A stretch of 11,718 bases of DNA from an uncultured Lachnospiraceae bacterium (GTDB lineage: Bacteria > Bacillota > Clostridia > Lachnospirales > Lachnospiraceae): positions 1 through 11,718 of the forward strand of contig USSP01000026.1 in NCBI GenBank assembly GCA_900557385.1, in the 5' to 3' direction. Positions 6,174 to 11,718 of this stretch are shown piece by piece; the first letter of the stretch is position 1; each line of letters opens with the position of its first letter. The position numbers and the translations under genes are program-made. The notes beneath the pieces are model-generated. The model searched no databases, was not told the origin of the DNA, and saw only the letters and a list, made by a program, of their open reading frames with translations.

Positions 6174-7025
6174 ATGATTTACTTTTTTTGTGCCCTTTAT
6201 GAGGAAGCACAATTTTTGATAGAAGCTTTTCAGCTGAAAAAGAATCCAGAGATTCACTGTTTTCCGCTATATGAGAGCCGGAAAGAGAGTGTGCCGAAGA
6301 TCACACTGGCTATCACAGGAGTGGGAACCGTGGCATCTGCTGTGGCAGTGGGCTATCTGGCAGCCATGGATAACAGACGGGAAGAAGCATTGTTGATTAA
6401 TATCGGCACCTGTGGCAGCGGGGAACGATTTCCTGTGGGCACGGTGATTCTGGGCAACAAACTTTGGAATGAAGCGACGGGACGGAGCTATTATCCAGAT
6501 ATTCTTTTCCAACATCCTTTCCGGGAGACAGAAATCCAAACCGGGATCGGAGTTGCTACGGTGGAAAAAACAGCGAAAGGGGAGAATGTGGTATTTGATA
6601 TGGAGGCTGCCGGCATTTATCAGGCAGGAAGCCGGTTTTTGCGACCGGATCAGATGCTTTTTTTGAAAGTAGTTTCCGATCATGGCATCCGGGAAGAGCT
6701 TCCACAGGAATATCAACGGGGAATGCTTCATAGTCTGATGAGCGGAGCGGGAAAGGAAATGCTTCCTTTTTTAAACATGCTGATGAACATACAGACGGAA
6801 GAAGAAACGAGGGAGTGGAATATAGAAGCAGAGCGGTTGGAGAAAGAATTGCACTGTTCGGTTACTATGGCAGCAGAAGTGGAACAACTATTACGTTATG
6901 TAAACCTTACAGGGGTGAATCTTCATGCCGTTCTGGAAGCAGATCGAGCAGCGGGTATCCTGCCTTGCAAAGACAAAAAGGAGGGAAAGACCTACCTTGC
7001 ACAACTTAAACAACGCGTGTTATGA
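6174..7025 (+). CDS. MTA/SAH nucleosidase-like (phosphorylase superfamily) protein
   Basis: The 283-residue product resembles 5'-methylthioadenosine/S-adenosylhomocysteine nucleosidases, which cleave adenine from thio- or deoxyadenosines. Visible matches are an N-terminal strand ending in ALYEE (Glu11, in the place of the MTAN catalytic Glu), a glycine-rich ITGVGTVASA, LINIGTCGS, the ribose-binding FDMEAA (141-146) and VVSDHG with the likely general acid Asp169. About 80 residues at the C-terminus (from about 205) go beyond the usual fold; they are helical and charged. The longer frame from 5985 is not used: GGAG 9 bases before the ATG at 6174 decides the start. The next gene begins about 10 bases after the stop. 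Since radical SAM enzymes can release 5'-deoxyadenosine, a clean-up role for the adjacent SPL-like enzyme is my inference. Confidence 0.75.
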   Translation: MIYFFCALYEEAQFLIEAFQLKKNPEIHCFPLYESRKESVPKITLAITGVGTVASAVAVGYLAAMDNRREEALLINIGTCGSGERFPVGTVILGNKLWNEATGRSYYPDILFQHPFRETEIQTGIGVATVEKTAKGENVVFDMEAAGIYQAGSRFLRPDQMLFLKVVSDHGIREELPQEYQRGMLHSLMSGAGKEMLPFLNMLMNIQTEEETREWNIEAERLEKELHCSVTMAAEVEQLLRYVNLTGVNLHAVLEADRAAGILPCKDKKEGKTYLAQLKQRVL

Positions 7026-7035
7026 TCCGGCGACA

Positions 7036-8085
7036 ATGGCAAAGAGTCACCGGTTTTCCCATATTTATGTAGAACAACGTATAAAAAATTTGCCGAGAAC
7101 CCGGGAAATCCTTTCCCATTTTCCGAAAGCACAGATCATTCTCATCGAACATTATAAGGATGTGTTTTGCAGGAGAGGGCAGGACTATGTGAGACAACAT
7201 GACAGCCAGGCATTGATTCTTGCAGAAAAAACAGAGCATTTTCTATATGAGGCGGCGCCGGTGTGTCAGGATTTCGGCAATGCGAATTTTTACTATTGTT
7301 CCACGATGATGAATTGTGTCTTTGACTGTGATTACTGTTATCTCAAAGGAATGTATCCATCAGGACATCTGGTGGTATTTGTGAATCTGGAAGATTATTT
7401 TGATGCGATACGCAGGGAACTGCAGACGAGGAATCTCTATGTGTGTGTATCCTACGATGCCGATTTACTGGCATTGGAAGGGGTGTTCGGATATGGAAAA
7501 TTGTGGGCGGAATTTGCTGCAGCGCAGCCGGGATTGCAAATTGAGATCCGTACCAAAAGCGGCAACTGCAATATGTGGGCAGGATTACTGGTTTCTCCCA
7601 GAGTCATTTATGCTTTTACCATGTCACCCCAGCGGGTGATTACAGAGAGTGAACATGGAACCGCATCAGCGGCAATGCGCCTGGAATGTGCCATAACAGG
7701 ACTTCAAAAAGGCCATCCTGTCCGCCTGTGTTTTGACCCAATGCTCTATGTACCGGATTGGCAGCAGGCATACAGCGCGTTGTTGAAACAAGCAGACGAA
7801 AGATTAAGCGACTTGGATGGGGACTGGAATCTGTTACAGGATGTCAGTGTGGGGTCCTTTCGCATTTCCCAGGATTATCTGAAAAAATTGCGGAAATGTA
7901 AACCGGGTGCTGCTGTAATACAGTTCCCCTTTGAAAATGTAGGCGGCGTGTATCAATATCCCCGGAAGCTGGCAGTACAAATGGAAGCATGGCTTGTGCA
8001 AGAGTTGGAAAAGCGACTGCCGGTGGAAAAAATTTACCGGGATTTCAGAAGTGCCGAATCTTGTGGCAGAAATGAGAAAAAATGA
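7036..8085 (+). CDS. Spore photoproduct lyase-family radical SAM protein
   Basis: Canonical spore photoproduct lyase repairs thymine dimers of spore DNA using SAM and a 4Fe-4S cluster. This 349-residue protein has the N-terminal FSHIYVEQ and HYKDVF segments, MCQDFGN-like VCQDFGN at 76-82, and the radical SAM cluster motif Cys94-x3-Cys98-x2-Cys101 within NCVFDCDYCYLKGMYPS. VVFVNLEDYF, EIRTKSGN and RLCFDP segments continue the barrel. The region expected to carry the B. subtilis hydrogen-donor Cys141 reads VCVSYDADLLALE; Cys137 is near but seems out of register. The substrate may therefore differ. I chose the ATG at 7036, which gives the usual family start but has no clear binding site. A TTG at 6997, 11 bases after AAGGAGGG, is the main alternative and would overlap the previous gene. 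The stop overlaps the SDR start (ATGA), implying translational coupling. Confidence 0.85.
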   Translation: MAKSHRFSHIYVEQRIKNLPRTREILSHFPKAQIILIEHYKDVFCRRGQDYVRQHDSQALILAEKTEHFLYEAAPVCQDFGNANFYYCSTMMNCVFDCDYCYLKGMYPSGHLVVFVNLEDYFDAIRRELQTRNLYVCVSYDADLLALEGVFGYGKLWAEFAAAQPGLQIEIRTKSGNCNMWAGLLVSPRVIYAFTMSPQRVITESEHGTASAAMRLECAITGLQKGHPVRLCFDPMLYVPDWQQAYSALLKQADERLSDLDGDWNLLQDVSVGSFRISQDYLKKLRKCKPGAAVIQFPFENVGGVYQYPRKLAVQMEAWLVQELEKRLPVEKIYRDFRSAESCGRNEKK

Positions 8086-8792
8086 AGAACATAGCAATTG
8101 TGACAGGAGCAAGCTCCGGAATCGGGAGGGCGGTCAGTGAGACCCTCTGCAAATTAAATTATGAAGTGTATGGATTTGGCCGCGACTTTTCCAGAAAAGA
8201 AACCAGGACAATGATGGGAAAATACGCTTCCTTCCATCCGCTGGTATGTGATTTGTTGGACACCCGGGATCTGCTGCAACAGATTCAGCAGATAGAAGAC
8301 AAACAAAATATCAGTGTGCTGGTGAACAATGCAGGTGTGGGATATTACGGACCTCATGAGGAGTTAAGTCCCCGACAGATCATGGAACTGGTTCGCACGA
8401 ACCTGGAACTTCCCATGATTCTCACGGGACAGCTTCTTCGAATCCTGAAATCCAATCATGGCTATGTAATCAATATTTCTTCTGTCACAGCAGAAGAAAC
8501 GAATCCGCATGGATGCGCCTATGGGGCAACCAAAGCAGGTCTTTCCAGCTTTGGAGACAGCCTTTTCGCGGAGAATCGAAAGTACGGCTTAAAGGTGACC
8601 ACGATTCAGCCGGATATGACATATTCAGAACTTTATCGTCATGCAAATTTTGAGCAGGGAGAGGAACCGGAAAGCTATCTGAAACCGGAGCAGATTGCAG
8701 AGGCAGTAAACTATATTCTGACGCAGGATTCGGAGGTAGTGATTCCTAAGATTACCCTGCAGCCACAGATTCGTCGGATTCGCAGAAAGTGA
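8082..8792 (+). CDS. Short-chain dehydrogenase/reductase (SDR)
   Basis: This 236-residue cytoplasmic NAD(P)-dependent oxidoreductase has the classical SDR order of motifs: the cofactor loop TGASSGIG (8-15), NNAG (82-85), the catalytic Ser in ISSV (133-134) and Tyr147-x3-Lys151 in YGATK. An Arg at 34 (GFGRD) after the second strand suggests NADP(H). Its ATG overlaps the stop of the SPL-family gene (ATGA) and it has no strong ribosome binding site of its own, so its expression depends on upstream translation. The substrate is unknown. The physical coupling suggests a job linked to the SPL-like protein. Confidence 0.9.
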   Translation: MKNIAIVTGASSGIGRAVSETLCKLNYEVYGFGRDFSRKETRTMMGKYASFHPLVCDLLDTRDLLQQIQQIEDKQNISVLVNNAGVGYYGPHEELSPRQIMELVRTNLELPMILTGQLLRILKSNHGYVINISSVTAEETNPHGCAYGATKAGLSSFGDSLFAENRKYGLKVTTIQPDMTYSELYRHANFEQGEEPESYLKPEQIAEAVNYILTQDSEVVIPKITLQPQIRRIRRK

Positions 8793-8827
8793 GAATAGAA
8801 ACAGAAAGGAAATGGAGAAATCAGATT

Positions 8828-9922
8828 ATGAAACTGGAAAATTTGCAACGTGTACCTACCGGTTATATTAACACACCGCTGGAGTATCTGCCGGGACTTA
8901 CCAAAGAACTGGGAAAAGGAAAACTCTACATTAAAAGAGATGATATGACAGGACTGGCGCTGGGTGGAAACAAAGCCAGAAAGCTGGATTACATTGTAAA
9001 ATATGCGCTTGATAACGGCTATACCGCACTGATGACCTTCGGAGGTATTCAGACCAATCACGGTAGATTGACTGTGGCAGCAGCAGTACGTTATGGCCTG
9101 AAGCCGATTTTGGTATTAAAAGGGAAAAAGCCGGATCAGCTTTCCGGTAATCTGCTGTTGGATCGGCTTATGGGTGCGGATCTGCATTTTGTGGATATGT
9201 CAGGTACCCAGTCCCTTCCGGAAAAGGAACGGGAAGCAGCGCAGAAAAAATATCTGGAGGACTGTACGGCAAAGATTACAGCAGAATACGAAGCCCGGGG
9301 TGAAAAAGTGCTAAATATCCCCATCGGCGGACAGACTCCCATTGGCTCAGCCGGATATATTCAGGCGATCCCGGAGATCATGGGACAGATGAAGGAGCAG
9401 CATATTCATGCGGATTATCTGGTGGCTGGTTACGGATCCACCGGTACCTTTGCAGGACTATGGGCAGGTGCCCAATATTATCATGCCCCTTTTGAAGTCA
9501 TCGGGATTCCTATTGAACCGGATATGCGCCCTATTGAGGAAACCGTAGATTTCATTAATGAAATGTCGGACACCTTTGAATTGGGCATTCAATGTAAAAA
9601 GGAAGATATTCATTTGGAATTGGGAGAAGGCGAGAATTTTTACGGCGGTGTGGGTTATAATGAACCAGATCACATCACACAGAGATACATTGAACTTCTG
9701 GCACGTACCGATGCAATCTTTACGGATCCCTGCTATACAGGAAAGGTACTTCATGGCTTCGTGGATCTTCTGGAAAAGGGAATTATCCCTGCAGATGCCA
9801 ATGCAATTTTTCTTCACACCGGCGGAGTACCAGGACTCTGGACGAAAGAGCATCTGGACAGTATAAATGAGGTATACTGGAAGGACGAGAAGGCGGATCA
9901 TGTGACGAATTGGTCGATGTAA
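8828..9922 (+). CDS. D-cysteine desulfhydrase / ACC deaminase-family PLP enzyme
   Basis: The 364-residue product belongs to the fold-type II PLP family. D-cysteine desulfhydrase, the likeliest activity, converts D-cysteine to pyruvate, sulfide and ammonia. IKRDDMTGLALGGNKARKL (35-53) holds the PLP lysine, Lys49. The active-site loop reads GGIQTNHGR; the family usually has Ser where Thr76 stands. The phosphate-binding loop is YGSTGTFAGLWAG. The C-terminal DPCYTGKVLHG and HTGGVPGL segments are also typical. The frame is open from a GTG at 8789 that touches the SDR stop. I prefer the ATG at 8828, which has GGAGA 9 bases upstream and the usual N-terminus. It follows the SDR gene by 35 bases and may belong to the same transcript. 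Exact substrate uncertain. Confidence 0.85.
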   Translation: MKLENLQRVPTGYINTPLEYLPGLTKELGKGKLYIKRDDMTGLALGGNKARKLDYIVKYALDNGYTALMTFGGIQTNHGRLTVAAAVRYGLKPILVLKGKKPDQLSGNLLLDRLMGADLHFVDMSGTQSLPEKEREAAQKKYLEDCTAKITAEYEARGEKVLNIPIGGQTPIGSAGYIQAIPEIMGQMKEQHIHADYLVAGYGSTGTFAGLWAGAQYYHAPFEVIGIPIEPDMRPIEETVDFINEMSDTFELGIQCKKEDIHLELGEGENFYGGVGYNEPDHITQRYIELLARTDAIFTDPCYTGKVLHGFVDLLEKGIIPADANAIFLHTGGVPGLWTKEHLDSINEVYWKDEKADHVTNWSM

Positions 9923-9937
9923 TCTGCCGATGTAATC
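9915..9937 (+). repeat. Short tandem direct repeat, 10 bp twice
   Basis: CGATGTAATC occurs at 9915-9924 and 9928-9937, a 13-base period. The first copy includes the stop codon of the PLP enzyme gene. It may be a small duplication or a regulator half-site pair in front of the next gene; nothing decides between these. Confidence 0.4.
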
Positions 9938-10020
9938 GTTGCCCAGACTGGTAAAGTGAACAGGAATATGATAAGATGGAAGAACAAGCTGAAAACAGGT
10001 TGTCGGAAGGAGTTCGGGAT

Positions 10021-11247
10021 ATGAATTTTGAGGAAGCAAAAAAGTTATTAGCGGAGTATGGGCAGGAACATATTCTGGAAGGGTATGATACCTTGACGGA
10101 GGAACAGCAGGAAAACTTGTTGGCGCAAATCTCCAATTGCGACTTTTCTGTACTTCACGAGTTAGAACATAGAAAAGAAGGAGAAAAACGTGGTGTGATT
10201 TCCCCCTTACCCACTATGCAGCTGGATGAAATCGAAGCCAATAAAGAGAAGTTTCGTAATACGGGTGTGAAGACCATTCAGGCTGGCAAGGTAGGAGCTG
10301 TGCTTTTGGCTGGAGGGATGGGAACCCGCCTGGGCAGTGATGATCCCAAAGGAATGTATAATATTGGTATTACGAAGGATATGTATATTTTTGAGAGAAT
10401 CATCCGTAACCTCTTGGATGTAGTGGAGGAGACAGGAACATGGATTCATTTGTTTGTGATGACCAGTGACAAGAACCATGCTGCAACCACGAAATTTTTA
10501 AAAGAAAAAAATTATTTCGGTTATAAGGAAGCATATGTGAACTTCTTCATGCAGGAGATGGCACCGGCGACAGACTATCAGGGAAAGGTATATATGGAAG
10601 CTCCCGGTGTGGTAGCTATGTCTCCCAACGGAAACGGAGGCTGGTTCAGTTCCATGAAACGCTGGGGTGTACTGGATAAAGTGAAAGAGGCAGGCATTGA
10701 ATACTTGAATGTATTTGCGGTGGATAACGTATTACAGCGAATCGCAGACCCCGTTTTTGTCGGTGCTGTGGTGGAGAAAAACGCCGCAGTCGGATCTAAA
10801 GTCGTGAAAAAGGTTGCACCGGACGAGAAGGTAGGAGTCATGTGCCTGGAGGATGGCAGACCTTCCATTATTGAATATTATGAACTGACGGATGAACTGA
10901 TGAATACCCTGGATGAGAAGGGGGAACGGGTTTACAATTTCGGTGTTATTTTGAATTACCTGTTCCGTGTGACAGATTTGTATGAAATTGTGGATCGCAA
11001 GTTACCGCTTCATGTGGTGGAGAAAAAGATCCCTTACATGGATGAGCAGGGAAATCGAATCAAACCGGAAGAGCCGAACGGTTACAAATTTGAAAACCTG
11101 GTGCTGGATATGATTCACATGGAAGACAGTTGTCTTCCCTTTGAAGTCGTGCGTAATTATGAGTTTGCACCGATTAAAAACAAGACGGGTGTGGATTCTG
11201 TGGACTCAGCAAGAAAACTGCTCCAGCAAAATGGAGTGGAATTATAA
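10021..11247 (+). CDS. UDP-sugar pyrophosphorylase (UDPGP family)
   Basis: This 408-residue cytoplasmic enzyme joins UTP and a sugar-1-phosphate to give UDP-sugar and pyrophosphate. The nucleotide-binding signature LLAGGMGTRLGSDDPKG lies at about 95-111. MSPNGNGGWFSS is the sugar- and base-binding segment. NVFAVDNVLQRIADPVF contains the metal-binding Asp typical of the eukaryotic-like UDPGP/UAP family rather than bacterial GalU. The substrate may be glucose-1-phosphate or N-acetylglucosamine-1-phosphate; I cannot separate these. The frame is open from 9976, but GGAAGGAG 8 bases before the ATG at 10021 decides the start. Directly downstream galE would use the product, which supports a UDP-glucose/UDP-galactose or UDP-GlcNAc/UDP-GalNAc role. 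The 98-base gap upstream may hold its promoter, though I see only a weak TATGAT -10. Confidence 0.88.
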   Translation: MNFEEAKKLLAEYGQEHILEGYDTLTEEQQENLLAQISNCDFSVLHELEHRKEGEKRGVISPLPTMQLDEIEANKEKFRNTGVKTIQAGKVGAVLLAGGMGTRLGSDDPKGMYNIGITKDMYIFERIIRNLLDVVEETGTWIHLFVMTSDKNHAATTKFLKEKNYFGYKEAYVNFFMQEMAPATDYQGKVYMEAPGVVAMSPNGNGGWFSSMKRWGVLDKVKEAGIEYLNVFAVDNVLQRIADPVFVGAVVEKNAAVGSKVVKKVAPDEKVGVMCLEDGRPSIIEYYELTDELMNTLDEKGERVYNFGVILNYLFRVTDLYEIVDRKLPLHVVEKKIPYMDEQGNRIKPEEPNGYKFENLVLDMIHMEDSCLPFEVVRNYEFAPIKNKTGVDSVDSARKLLQQNGVEL

Positions 11248-11291
11248 ATACATTGCAATGGCATGATAAAACATGCAGAATGGAGGAAACT

Positions 11292-11718
11292 ATGAGAATT
11301 TTAGTAACGGGCGGTGCCGGTTATATCGGCAGCCACACCTGCATCGAACTGCTGAACGCTGGCTACGACGTTGTTGTGGCAGATAACTATTACAATGCAT
11401 CTCCGGTGGTGCTGGACCGCATCAAGCAGATCACCGGCAAGGACTTCCGCTTTTACAAGGCAGATATGACCAAGCACGAGGATGTGGAGCACATCTTCTC
11501 TGAGTGCCCGGACATTACTGCTGTGATCCAGTTTGCAGCCTACAAGGCCGTGGGCGAGAGTGTTTCCAAGCCCATTGAATACTATTACAACAACCTCAAC
11601 TGCACGCTGGTCATTCTGGACGTGATGCGCCATCACAACTGCCACAACTTCGTGTTCAGCTCTTCCGCAACCGTCTATGGCGACCCCGCCAGCGTGCCCA
11701 TCACCGAGGACTTCCCGC
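11292..11718 (+). CDS. galE: UDP-glucose 4-epimerase, 5' part (cut by window end)
   Basis: GalE interconverts UDP-glucose and UDP-galactose with bound NAD. The first 142 codons are present and open to the edge. The extended-SDR cofactor motif GGAGYIG (7-13), FAAYKAVGESVSKPIEYY and FSSSATVYGDPASVPITE are all typical; the catalytic YxxxK would lie further downstream, outside the window. A GGAGG site lies 5 bases before the ATG. The gene is 44 bases after the pyrophosphorylase stop, suggesting one transcript. Codon use is unusual for this window: by hand count about three quarters of codons end in G or C, and all six lysines use AAG. The first six codons look like the neighbouring genes. Confidence 0.93.
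   Translation, partial: MRILVTGGAGYIGSHTCIELLNAGYDVVVADNYYNASPVVLDRIKQITGKDFRFYKADMTKHEDVEHIFSECPDITAVIQFAAYKAVGESVSKPIEYYYNNLNCTLVILDVMRHHNCHNFVFSSSATVYGDPASVPITEDFP

Noticed and set aside
6267..6731. Minus-strand open frame of 154 codons
   Set aside because: It is antisense to the nucleosidase-like gene, with no family match or start signal.
9458..10039. Long minus-strand open frame (193 codons)
   Set aside because: It lies opposite the well-supported PLP enzyme gene and its product has no recognisable motif; it is an antisense shadow.
11261..11276. Inverted repeat GCATG / CATGC upstream of galE
   Set aside because: The 5-bp stem is short, with no T-run, and could easily occur by chance.
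1..11718. tRNA, rRNA, CRISPR array, insertion sequence or phage genes
   Set aside because: No cloverleaf-like intergenic stretch, spaced repeat series, transposase or phage protein was seen; gaps between genes are all under about 100 bases.

Overview
The window reads like chromosomal DNA of a gut-type Firmicute, class Clostridia, most likely Lachnospiraceae. The protein families present, the strong GGAGG-type ribosome binding sites, the tight same-strand gene runs and the mixed A/T- and G/C-ending codons all fit. This placement comes from family resemblance alone; there is no rRNA or marker gene to confirm it.

Layout. (1) Bases 1-2070, plus strand: the end of a polar amino-acid ABC uptake operon, with a scrambled or broken substrate-binding protein, an inner-membrane permease and an ATPase. 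(2) Bases 2145-4115, minus strand: a tRNA-dihydrouridine synthase followed by a VanH/D-lactate-dehydrogenase-like enzyme. (3) Bases 4223-5279, plus strand: truA, interrupted by a small GC-rich hairpin insert, then a 66-residue acidic protein of unknown function. (4) Bases 5288-6100, minus strand: a secreted transglutaminase-like protein with two N-terminal repeats. (5) Bases 6174-9922, plus strand: a compact run of an MTA/SAH-nucleosidase-like protein, a spore-photoproduct-lyase-family radical SAM protein, a short-chain dehydrogenase and a D-cysteine desulfhydrase/ACC-deaminase-like PLP enzyme. (6) Bases 10021-11718, plus strand: a UDP-sugar pyrophosphorylase followed by the first 142 codons of galE, cut by the window edge.

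How the genes fit together. The ABC genes encode one importer. The pyrophosphorylase and GalE make and epimerise UDP-sugars for glycan synthesis or galactose use. The nucleosidase could remove 5'-deoxyadenosine or related by-products made by the adjacent radical SAM enzyme, which would explain their pairing. truA and the dihydrouridine synthase both modify tRNA and diverge from a shared, nearly symmetric promoter region.

Most notable points. The truA reading frame is split by a 61-bp insert flanked by a perfect 13-bp direct repeat and containing a run of ten C. Losing one C rejoins the two halves in frame with 20 extra residues. The first gene has the C-terminal half of a binding protein placed before an N-terminal half. 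The nucleosidase-SPL-SDR trio looks like a functional cassette. galE has sharply different codon use from its neighbours.

No tRNA, rRNA, CRISPR array, insertion sequence or replication origin was seen. No gap between genes exceeds 100 bases.
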